From: Novosphingobium sp. UBA1948
Lineage (GTDB): Bacteria; Pseudomonadota; Alphaproteobacteria; Sphingomonadales; Sphingomonadaceae
Reading direction: 5' to 3'
DNA length: 5,906 nt
NCBI GenBank assembly: GCA_002336765.1
Contig: DDES01000158.1
Location: 1 to 5,906, forward strand
The notes under the pieces are model-generated. The model searched no databases, was not told the DNA's origin, and saw nothing but the letters and a program-made list of their open reading frames with translations. Position numbers and translations under genes: made by a program. Of the stretch, positions 1-5,906 are shown piece by piece; position 1 is the first letter of the stretch, and every line of letters starts with the position of its first letter.

Positions 1-265
1 GGCGTCCAGAAAACTAGGGGCTATTGAGACATCGCTAAAGCGGGCGATTGCAGCAAGCACAATGACCGGTCCCAAACGCCGAGCCGTTGTTGCCAAACCC
101 GCAAAAGGTGCATGTCACGCCGATGGGAAATAGCCTTGCCTTGATCCTTGGCCACCACATTCTTGAAATTGGCTTGGCCATTCTGGCACTCCGTGCCTCG
201 TGCGATACGCGCATTGCTGTGCCCCTTGTCCTGTTATTGGCATGAGCAATGATTGGGTTCGCCGC
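1..265. other. Lower-G+C segment at left edge, possible junction with unrelated DNA
   Basis: G+C is about 56% over positions 1-270 by hand count, against about 68% in positions 421-540 inside moeA. The minus strand carries the non-MoeA tail of the moeA frame. Two other frames are open at the edge. A plus-strand frame runs from position 2 to a TAG at 131-133; it reads as a basic C-terminal tail and contains an ATG at 62-64 (23 codons). A minus-strand frame is open from 114 to the edge, with a GTG at 58-60 and the hydrophobic stretch VIVLAAIA. Neither is recognisable, and both are too short to call as genes. I see no insertion-sequence end, transposase fragment, tRNA or convincing terminator. 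Intergenic remnant or acquired DNA are both possible. Confidence 0.5.
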
Positions 266-1435
266 CTCGATGTTGAGCAGTCGAATGAGCGGGCGCTCAG
301 CCGCGCTTGTGCGCAAGATACTGTCGATGCCACTGAGAGGCATCAGTGCCGCGCTGTCTTGTCCGCCCAGCGGTCTAATTCCGTCGGAGCCGGTGCGTGA
401 AAAGACGAGTTTTTCGTCGGAATAGCCAGCCTTGGGTGATGGGGCGTCACCGGCGATGGCCGCAGGGCGCCACGAGGGCCTCTCGCGTTCTCCGGCTAGG
501 GTCCACAGCGCGGGCAGCACAAACAGTTCGAGGCACAGCAGGGCCGCGACGGGATTGCCCGGAAGTCCGAAAACCAGACGCCCGTCGGCCAGTTTGCCGA
601 ACCAGAAGGGTTTGCCCGGGCGCATGGCGATTTTGGGGACAATCACCTTCAGGCCTAAAGGGTCGAGCGCTTGCCGCACACGATCATGCTTTCCGCCCGA
701 GGCGCCGCCGGTGATGATGACCAGACCGGCATCCATCCCGCGAACGGCCTCGAGGATCGCGCCATCGCAATCGGGTACTCGGCCAAGCGGGTGGACAGCG
801 AACCGGCAGGATGTGAGCCGTGCTTCGATGGCAGGCGTCAGGGCGTCGTAATTTTGTCCTTCCAGAGCGGGCTTGCCGGCAGGCACGATCTCGTCGCCGG
901 TGGCCAGCAGTGCGATGGACGGCGCCAGATAGACGGGGGTCTGACCAAAACCACCGGCGGCAAGGCGCGCGATGGCGAAATGGTCAAGCCGCTCTCCTTG
1001 CGTAGCCAACGTAGCGCCGCGCAAGAAGTCACATCCCCGAGCGCGTATGTCCCGCCCTTCTCGATAGTCGCGGATGGTCAATCGATCATGGGTCGCTTCC
1101 GCCTTTTCCCGCCTTACGACGGCTGTTGCACCTTGCGGCACGACCGCACCGGTTGAAATCGCCACGGCCTCGCCAGCATCTAGGGCATCCCCGTAGGCAT
1201 GTCCGGCGCGACTTTCCCCGACAAGGCGGTAACCGTCGTACTCGCCGGCAACCGCCCAGCCGTCCATGGTGGCGGAAGCAAAGCGCGGTTGGTCATGCGG
1301 TGCGCGGCATGTTTCGGCGCAGATCCGGCCCCATGCCTGCGCGACGGGCACCAAGACAGATCGGGCGCGATCCCTGACCGTCGCCAGGATGTGATCGAGC
1401 GCTTGATCGATCGAAGGGGCAGGGGTGGGGGTCAC
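35..1435 (-). CDS. moeA: Molybdopterin molybdenumtransferase MoeA with abnormal C-terminal extension
   Basis: MoeA inserts molybdate into adenylylated molybdopterin to make Mo-cofactor, here presumably for NasA. Family motifs run to about residue 380: MDGWAV (57-62, usual MDGYAV), GRDIRARGCDF (127-137), LLATGDE (176-182), ITGGASGGKHDRVR (241-254), MRPGKPFWFG (271-280) and GLPGNPVAALL (290-300). The C-terminal MoeA domain is seen at SAALMPLSGIDSILR (361-375). Normal proteins are about 390-410 residues, but this frame is 466. After roughly residue 382-390 it no longer resembles MoeA and runs into lower-G+C sequence, ending in a Cys-rich tail (C442, C445, C459, C461, C462). The core is complete enough to be active, but the native last residues and stop seem to have been lost. 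The GTG start overlaps the cobA stop by four bases (GTGA). No good ribosome-binding site precedes it; the nearest AGG is 14 bases away, so it may depend on coupling. Confidence 0.9.
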   Translation of the reverse strand: MTPTPAPSIDQALDHILATVRDRARSVLVPVAQAWGRICAETCRAPHDQPRFASATMDGWAVAGEYDGYRLVGESRAGHAYGDALDAGEAVAISTGAVVPQGATAVVRREKAEATHDRLTIRDYREGRDIRARGCDFLRGATLATQGERLDHFAIARLAAGGFGQTPVYLAPSIALLATGDEIVPAGKPALEGQNYDALTPAIEARLTSCRFAVHPLGRVPDCDGAILEAVRGMDAGLVIITGGASGGKHDRVRQALDPLGLKVIVPKIAMRPGKPFWFGKLADGRLVFGLPGNPVAALLCLELFVLPALWTLAGERERPSWRPAAIAGDAPSPKAGYSDEKLVFSRTGSDGIRPLGGQDSAALMPLSGIDSILRTSAAERPLIRLLNIEAANPIIAHANNRTRGTAMRVSHEARSARMAKPISRMWWPRIKARLFPIGVTCTFCGFGNNGSAFGTGHCACCNRPL

Positions 1436-2223
1436 AGCGAGCCGGTAAGCCTGACCATATCCCCGACAGTCGGCACGACCGGTACCGGCGCGCGAGCGCA
1501 GGCCACCTCGCCGATCAGCAACAATGTGGGGTCATCATCACTGATCGTTGCCACCAGAAAGCCCAGCGAACCGAGCTGCCCGCGGATCAGCCTTTCGTCA
1601 GGGCGCGAGACATTGACCGCCACCATCACCGGCGTCGCTTTGGGCAGACCTGCCGCGATCAGTTCACGCGCGATATCGGGTGCCGCCGCGCGGCCCATGT
1701 AGATTCCGAGCGTCTGTTGCGAGGATGCAAGCGCTGGCCAGTCAAGCTGCAACGCCTCGCCAGCGCGGGCATGCGCGGTGAGGAAGGTGATGGCGCGGGC
1801 ACTTCCGCGCAAGGTGAGCGAGGTGCCTGCGCTGGCCACAGCGGCGCTGGCCGTGGTGATGCCGGGGCAGATGCGCACCGCCACGCCACCTTGCGTGCAA
1901 TGGTCGATTTCCTCGGCGCTGCGGCCAAACACCGAGGGGTCACCGCCTTTCAGGCGCACCACCCGCTGCCCTGCGCGGGCAGCCGCGAGCAGCAGATCAT
2001 TGATCGCGCCCTGCGCCTTGCTGTGCCGTCCCGAGCGCTTGCCGACGCTGACCAGCCTTGCGCCTTTGCCAGCCAGCGCCAACACATCATCCCCCACCAG
2101 CGCATCGAAAAAGATCACATCGGCGGCGCGGATCAGGCGCTCGGCCTTGCGGGTGAGCAGGTCGGGATCACCCGGACCCGCGCCCACCAGCCACACCATG
2201 CCAGCGGGAAATTCGTTTCTCAC
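1432..2223 (-). CDS. cobA: Uroporphyrinogen-III C-methyltransferase (SUMT)
   Basis: SUMT transfers two methyl groups from S-adenosylmethionine to uroporphyrinogen III, giving precorrin-2, the branch point to siroheme and cobalamin. Here it probably serves siroheme for NirB. The 263-residue protein shows the family motifs: WLVGAGPGDPDLLT (11-24), GKRSGRHSKAQ (61-71), VVRLKGGDPSVFGR (88-101), CPGITTASAA (119-128), YMGRAA (175-180) and DDPTLLLIGEV (230-240). It lacks the dehydrogenase/ferrochelatase domain of CysG, so that step must be encoded elsewhere. I chose the GTG at 2221-2223 because it overlaps the nasA stop (GTGA), has GGAG eight bases upstream and leaves a short leader before the GAGPG loop, as is usual. 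A longer in-frame reading to about 2436 would lie inside nasA and has no family support. An ATG nine codons further in is a weaker alternative. The symbol could equally be written sumT or cysG-like. Confidence 0.93.
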   Translation of the reverse strand: MRNEFPAGMVWLVGAGPGDPDLLTRKAERLIRAADVIFFDALVGDDVLALAGKGARLVSVGKRSGRHSKAQGAINDLLLAAARAGQRVVRLKGGDPSVFGRSAEEIDHCTQGGVAVRICPGITTASAAVASAGTSLTLRGSARAITFLTAHARAGEALQLDWPALASSQQTLGIYMGRAAAPDIARELIAAGLPKATPVMVAVNVSRPDERLIRGQLGSLGFLVATISDDDPTLLLIGEVACARAPVPVVPTVGDMVRLTGSL

Positions 2224-4787
2224 GCGACACTCTCCATCATCTGTGCCAGCAAACGGGCGAGGGCAGGGCGGCACGAGCCGCAATTGGTGCCTGCCTTGGT
2301 GGCCGCGCCGATGGCGGCCACGCTGCAAGCGCCGCCGCGCACTGCTCCCTCGATGTCCTTCTCGCCCACGCCATGACACACGCAGACAACGGGACCTCGG
2401 TCGGGCGCGGGCGTGCTGGGGCGGGCGGCCAGCCATTCCTGCGCACTTCCGTCTGCGCCCAATTGGCCCGCGATCCAGTCGCGCGCGGGCAGAGTGCCTT
2501 GGCGGGTCATGAAAAGCGCACCAGCCAGCGCGCCACCATCCCCCCGAACGGCGATCCGCCGCATGCCGCGCTGATGATCGGCCACCTCGAGCCGCTCGCC
2601 CTTGGGCAGCAGCCCCTCCACATCCACCACACCTTCGCCTGCCAGTTCATACAGCCATCCGCCAGACACGCACGACCGGCTCCAGTAGAGCAAGCCTTGC
2701 AACGGTTCCGGGTCGGGCAGCAGCAGGAAGCCGCGCCAGTCGGCCACCACTGCCTCGACGCGGGCGGGCGTGTTCTTGAAAGCTGGCTGGCCCGATACGG
2801 GATCGGTGCCTTGCGATGGCAGGAGATTGGCCCGCGCACCGCCCGCCATCACATCGGTCCAGTGCATGGGAACGAAGATCTCGCCACGCCTTTGGCCTTC
2901 GCTCAGGCCCACACGAAAGACCGACGCGCCGCTGGCCGTCGAGATGCGCGCCAGACCGCCATCGGTCAGCCCATAAAGCGCCGCATCTTGCGGATGCACC
3001 TCGAGCAGAGCCTCGCGGCGATGCTGCGCAAGGGTGGGCGCATAGCCGCTGCGCGTCATCGTGTGCCATTGATCGCGATACCGTCCGGTGTTGAGCCGAA
3101 GCGGGAAGGCGGGATCGACAGGGGCGGGGCGCGGCGGTTTGACGCTGACCAGACGCGCGCGGCCCGAAGGCGTGGGATAGGAGTCTCCCAGCGGATAGAG
3201 CCCGCCCCACCGGAAGGGCGCCATGGCTTCGTACTCGGCATCCGACAGGGCGGCATGGGCCGTGAGGTCCAGCTTGCGCGCATGGCGGACGGAAAGCGCG
3301 GTCATCGCGGCATATTCGCGCCAGATGGCGGCGGGGCTATCAAAGGCGAAGGCATCGCCCCAGCCCAGACGCTGCGCCACTTGCCCCATGATCCACCAAT
3401 CGGCTTTGGCCTCACCCGGCGCGGGGAACAGCGCACGTTGGCGGCTGATGCGGCGTTCCGAATTGGTGACGGTACCGTCCTTTTCACCCCAGCCATGCGC
3501 GGGCAGGCGAATATGGGCGTGGCGGGTGGTGTCGGTGTCGGCGATCACTTCGGACACGACCACTGTGGCGCAACGCGCCAGCGCCTCGCGCACAAAGCCC
3601 GCATCAGGCATGGAAACGGCGGGGTTGGTGGCCATCACCCACAGGAACTTGATCCGCCCGTCATGCACCGCGCGGAACATGTCGACGGCCTTGAGACCAG
3701 GGCCGGTACAGATGTTGGCGGTGTTCCAGAAACCCGCCACATCGCGCAGTTCGGGCGCGGAAAAGCCGAGATGGCATGCCAGCGTATTGGCCAGCCCGCC
3801 CACCTCACGTCCGCCCATGGCGTTGGGCTGGCCAGTGATGCTGAAAGGGGCGGCGCCGGTGGTATTGATCCGGCCCGTGGCCAGATGCAGATTGATGATG
3901 GCATTGCCCTTGTCGGTGCCGCTGGCGGACTGGTTGGCGCCTTGGCTGAACAATGTGACCATACGCGGATGCGCCGCGACCAGATCGGCCAAGGCGGCGA
4001 AAGTGTCGGGTGCCACGCCCGAATCGCAGGGCAACTGGCGCCAGAAGCCGTGCGGCACATCCAGCGCGGCATCGTCGGTCAAGCCGCGTTTGTGCATATC
4101 GGCCAGCAGCGCGTTGAACAGCGCCACATCGCCGTCGGGCGCCACCGCCACATGCAGATCGGCCAGTTCAGCGGTTTCGGTGCGGCGGGGATCGATCACC
4201 ACGATCTTCGTGCCGCGCGCGGCGCGGGCCGCCTCGATCCGCTGCCAGATCACCGGATGGCACCATGCGGTGTTGCTGCCCACCAGCAGGATGAGATCGG
4301 CTTCTTCCAGATCGCTGTAGCTGGCGGGAACGACATCCTCGCCAAAGGCGCGGTTATGGGCGGCCACGGCGCTGGCCATGCACAGGCGCGAATTGGTGTC
4401 GATATTGGCGCTGCCGATGAAGCCCTTCATCAGCTTGTTGGCGACGTAATAGTCCTCGGTCAGCAACTGGCCCGAGACATAGAAGGCGACCGCATCGGGG
4501 CCGTGCTGCTCGATCGTCTCGCGCAGGCGCGCCGCCACTTCATCCAGCGCGCGATCCCAGCCGACCTGCTCCCCGCCCAGCATGGGGTGGAGCAAGCGCC
4601 CCTCCAGCCCGACAGTCTCGCCCAGATGCGAGCCCTTGGAACACAGGCGGCCGTGGTTGGCGGGATGATCCTTATCGCCGCGAATGGTGACGGCGCGCGA
4701 AGGGCCACGCGCGGCCGTCACCTCGGCGGCAATGCCGCAGCCTACGCCGCAATAGGCGCAAGTGGTGCGGATTGCCGCCTTGTTCAT
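2220..4787 (-). CDS. nasA: Assimilatory nitrate reductase catalytic subunit with C-terminal BFD-type [2Fe-2S] domain
   Basis: This 855-residue molybdoenzyme reduces nitrate to nitrite in the cytoplasm. It has no Tat signal, which separates it from periplasmic NapA. Domains in order: an N-terminal [4Fe-4S] domain (C10, C13, C17, C49, followed by the conserved K51); the bis-MGD molybdopterin oxidoreductase body, with the probable Mo-ligand cysteine C136 in NSRLCMAS; a molybdopterin-dinucleotide-binding domain from about residue 562 to 685 (LNTGRYRDQWHTMTRSG); a linker of roughly 115 residues; and a BFD-type [2Fe-2S] domain with C802, C804, C836 and C839. Length and layout match Klebsiella/Azotobacter-type NasA/NasB. 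The ATG overlaps the nirD stop (ATGA), with GGAA eight bases upstream. The stop overlaps cobA by four bases. No NasC-like flavoprotein donor is in view. Formate dehydrogenase is a relative, but the nirBD context argues for nitrate. Confidence 0.95.
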   Translation of the reverse strand: MNKAAIRTTCAYCGVGCGIAAEVTAARGPSRAVTIRGDKDHPANHGRLCSKGSHLGETVGLEGRLLHPMLGGEQVGWDRALDEVAARLRETIEQHGPDAVAFYVSGQLLTEDYYVANKLMKGFIGSANIDTNSRLCMASAVAAHNRAFGEDVVPASYSDLEEADLILLVGSNTAWCHPVIWQRIEAARAARGTKIVVIDPRRTETAELADLHVAVAPDGDVALFNALLADMHKRGLTDDAALDVPHGFWRQLPCDSGVAPDTFAALADLVAAHPRMVTLFSQGANQSASGTDKGNAIINLHLATGRINTTGAAPFSITGQPNAMGGREVGGLANTLACHLGFSAPELRDVAGFWNTANICTGPGLKAVDMFRAVHDGRIKFLWVMATNPAVSMPDAGFVREALARCATVVVSEVIADTDTTRHAHIRLPAHGWGEKDGTVTNSERRISRQRALFPAPGEAKADWWIMGQVAQRLGWGDAFAFDSPAAIWREYAAMTALSVRHARKLDLTAHAALSDAEYEAMAPFRWGGLYPLGDSYPTPSGRARLVSVKPPRPAPVDPAFPLRLNTGRYRDQWHTMTRSGYAPTLAQHRREALLEVHPQDAALYGLTDGGLARISTASGASVFRVGLSEGQRRGEIFVPMHWTDVMAGGARANLLPSQGTDPVSGQPAFKNTPARVEAVVADWRGFLLLPDPEPLQGLLYWSRSCVSGGWLYELAGEGVVDVEGLLPKGERLEVADHQRGMRRIAVRGDGGALAGALFMTRQGTLPARDWIAGQLGADGSAQEWLAARPSTPAPDRGPVVCVCHGVGEKDIEGAVRGGACSVAAIGAATKAGTNCGSCRPALARLLAQMMESVA
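2232..2235 (-). promoter_or_regulatory. Ribosome-binding site that decides the cobA GTG start
   Basis: GGAG on the minus strand lies eight bases upstream of the GTG at 2221-2223, inside the last codons of nasA. Together with the GTGA overlap it favours this GTG over the ATG nine codons further in. Confidence 0.7.
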
Positions 4788-5137
4788 GCGGCGGATTCCG
4801 GCGCTTTGGCCCCGATTACCGCCGAGCGCAGCAGATAGAGCCGCCCTGCATCCACACGGATCGGGATGGTGGGCACGCAGCCCTTGTCATCGCCCTGCGC
4901 CTCGCCGGTTTTCAGGCTGATCTTCCAGCTATGCAGCGGGCAGGTCACTTCGGTGCCATGCACGATACCTTGCGAGAGCGGGCCATGCTTGTGCGGGCAT
5001 TTGTTGACCAGCGCGTAGAAGTGACCTTCCCACGTGTGGAAGATGGCGATTTCCTCGCCGCCCTGCACCGGCATGGTGCGGGCATGGCCGGGTGCGATTT
5101 GCATGACAGGGCCGATGTCGAGCCATTCTCCGATCAT
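4784..5137 (-). CDS. nirD: Nitrite reductase small subunit, Rieske-type [2Fe-2S]
   Basis: This is the 117-residue small subunit of the cytoplasmic assimilatory nitrite reductase; it works with NirB in reducing nitrite to ammonium. It is a single Rieske-fold domain of normal family length. All four [2Fe-2S] ligands of a true Rieske centre are visible: CPH (C47, H49) and CPLH (C66, H69), separated by 16 residues. Some NirD proteins, including that of E. coli, have lost these ligands, so this copy probably carries a cluster. The ATG at 5135-5137 overlaps the nirB stop by four bases and has a GGAG ribosome-binding site eight bases upstream, which fixes the start. Its own stop overlaps the nasA start by four bases. 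A ferredoxin subunit of a ring-hydroxylating dioxygenase has the same fold, but the position between nirB and nasA settles the assignment. Confidence 0.95.
   Translation of the reverse strand: MIGEWLDIGPVMQIAPGHARTMPVQGGEEIAIFHTWEGHFYALVNKCPHKHGPLSQGIVHGTEVTCPLHSWKISLKTGEAQGDDKGCVPTIPIRVDAGRLYLLRSAVIGAKAPESAA
4796..4799 (-). promoter_or_regulatory. Ribosome-binding site of nasA (weak)
   Basis: GGAA on the minus strand lies eight bases upstream of the nasA ATG, inside the end of nirD. The spacing equals that of nirD and cobA, but the match is shorter. Confidence 0.5.
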
Positions 5138-5906
5138 TGTGCGGGCTCCGTGGTTTGGGCAGGGAAGGGGCGGAATTCGGCGAGGTGCTGGTGCAAATCG
5201 GCGTCTTCACCGGCGGCGCGGCGGGCCCAGGGGTCATCCTGCATGAATTGCTGCGAATAGCGGAAGCGCGCGGCCAGTTTGCCAACACCCTCGGGATCGT
5301 CGAACAGTTGCGCCTTCACGCGCTCCAGTCCGACGCGTTCGATCCACGGCGCGGTGCGTTCCAGATACCATGCCTGTTCGCGGTAGAGCTGGATGAAGGC
5401 GGCGCAGGTGTCGAGTGCTTCCTGCTCGGTGGCCACGCGGCACAGCAGATCGGTGCCGCGCAGATGGATGCCGCCATTGCCGCCCACGTGCAGTTCATAG
5501 CCCGAATCCACGCAGATCACGCCAAAGTCCTTGATCGTTGCCTCGGCGCAATTGCGGGGGCAACCCGAGACGGCGATCTTGAACTTGTGGGGCATCCATG
5601 AGCCCCATGTCATCCGCTCGGTCTTGATGCCAAGGCCGGTAGAATCCTGCGTGCCGAAGCGACACCATTCCGATCCGACGCAGGTCTTCACCGTGCGCAA
5701 GCTCTTGCCATAGGCGTGGCCCGACACCATGCCCGCTGCGTTCAAGTCGCCCCAGATCGCGGGCAGGTCTTCCTTCTTGATGCCGAACAGGTCGATGCGC
5801 TGGCCGCCCGTCACCTTCACAAGGCGGGCCTGATATTTGTCCGCAGCATCGGCAATGGCGCGCAATTCATCGGGCGTGGTTACGCCGCCCCACATGCGCG
5901 GCACGA
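5134..5906 (-). CDS. nirB: Assimilatory nitrite reductase [NAD(P)H] large subunit, C-terminal siroheme part (partial, 5' end outside window)
   Basis: NirB is the large, cytoplasmic subunit that carries out the six-electron reduction of nitrite to ammonium, with NAD(P)H as donor. Only the last ~256 residues are visible; full-length family members are about 800-850 residues, so the FAD/NAD and BFD-like N-terminal parts lie beyond the right edge. The frame is open to the edge, and the GTG at 5902-5904 is an internal valine, not a start. The siroheme/[4Fe-4S] ligand motifs are intact: TCVGSEWC (C75 and C81, counting from that valine) and SGCPRNC (C115 and C119). The downstream GGNGGIHLRG stretch and the WYLERTAPW region are also typical of NirB. 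The stop TGA at 5134-5136 overlaps the nirD start by four bases (ATGA). Sulfite reductase shares the Cys motifs but is less likely, because nirD and nasA follow directly. Confidence 0.96.
   Translation of the reverse strand, partial: VPRMWGGVTTPDELRAIADAADKYQARLVKVTGGQRIDLFGIKKEDLPAIWGDLNAAGMVSGHAYGKSLRTVKTCVGSEWCRFGTQDSTGLGIKTERMTWGSWMPHKFKIAVSGCPRNCAEATIKDFGVICVDSGYELHVGGNGGIHLRGTDLLCRVATEQEALDTCAAFIQLYREQAWYLERTAPWIERVGLERVKAQLFDDPEGVGKLAARFRYSQQFMQDDPWARRAAGEDADLHQHLAEFRPFPAQTTEPAQ
5146..5149 (-). promoter_or_regulatory. Ribosome-binding site of nirD
   Basis: GGAG on the minus strand lies eight bases upstream of the nirD ATG, inside the last codons of nirB. It supports the start that overlaps the nirB stop. 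Confidence 0.75.

Noticed and set aside
1..40. Possible insertion-sequence terminal repeat at the left edge
   Set aside because: I do not recognise the bases as a known IS end, and there is no inverted partner or target duplication in the window.
185..197. Small hairpin GGCAC-TCC-GTGCC as a possible moeA terminator
   Set aside because: The stem is only five pairs, no T-run follows on either strand, and it lies inside the open moeA frame rather than after its stop.
1393..1411. Repeated GATCGA-like words in the moeA start region
   Set aside because: They encode the N-terminal Ser-Ile-Asp-Gln region in frame, and are short repeats expected in coding DNA of this composition.
2224..2436. Longer cobA reading starting inside nasA
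   Set aside because: The added residues are Arg-rich out-of-frame nasA translation; SUMT homology begins only near the GAGPG loop, and the GTG at 2221-2223 has a ribosome-binding site.
1717..2512. Overlapping plus-strand open frames of 200-250 codons across cobA and the end of nasA
   Set aside because: They are antisense shadows of cobA and nasA, low in complexity and rich in Arg/Ala/Pro, with no domain match or ribosome-binding site that I can support.
2373..4838. An 821-codon plus-strand open frame antisense to nasA
   Set aside because: Its length is explained by the high G+C and codon bias of nasA on the opposite strand. The translation has no recognisable domain, and nasA is fully supported by motifs.

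Overview
The window is G+C-rich DNA (about 67-68% G+C in a hand-counted stretch of moeA). It holds one minus-strand operon that runs from the right edge towards the left. Protein style, GTG starts and gene order suggest an alphaproteobacterium, most likely a sphingomonad such as Novosphingobium or Sphingobium. That placement is inferred from sequence style, without a database search.

In transcription order (right to left) the genes are: the 3' part of nirB (siroheme subunit of assimilatory NADH-nitrite reductase, cut by the window edge), nirD (Rieske-type small subunit), nasA (cytoplasmic assimilatory nitrate reductase with a C-terminal BFD-type [2Fe-2S] domain), cobA (stand-alone uroporphyrinogen-III C-methyltransferase, first step to siroheme) and moeA (molybdenum insertion into molybdopterin). 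All four junctions are 4-base ATGA or GTGA overlaps, so translation of the whole chain is probably coupled. There is no intergenic space inside the operon. No promoter is visible; it should lie upstream of nirB, outside the window.

The genes make one pathway with part of its cofactor supply. NasA reduces nitrate to nitrite and NirBD reduces nitrite to ammonium. CobA starts siroheme synthesis for NirB, and MoeA supplies molybdenum cofactor for NasA. Nitrate transport, regulation, the NasA electron donor, siroheme completion and the rest of the Mo-cofactor pathway are not in the window.

The left end is the one unusual part. Around position 260-295 the MoeA homology runs out without a stop codon. 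The frame continues about 77-85 codons into lower-G+C sequence (about 56% over positions 1-270) and ends in a Cys-rich tail. This looks like a junction between the conserved operon and unrelated, possibly acquired, DNA. I recognise no transposase, insertion-sequence end, tRNA or terminator there. I find no evidence for a previously undescribed biological system in this window.
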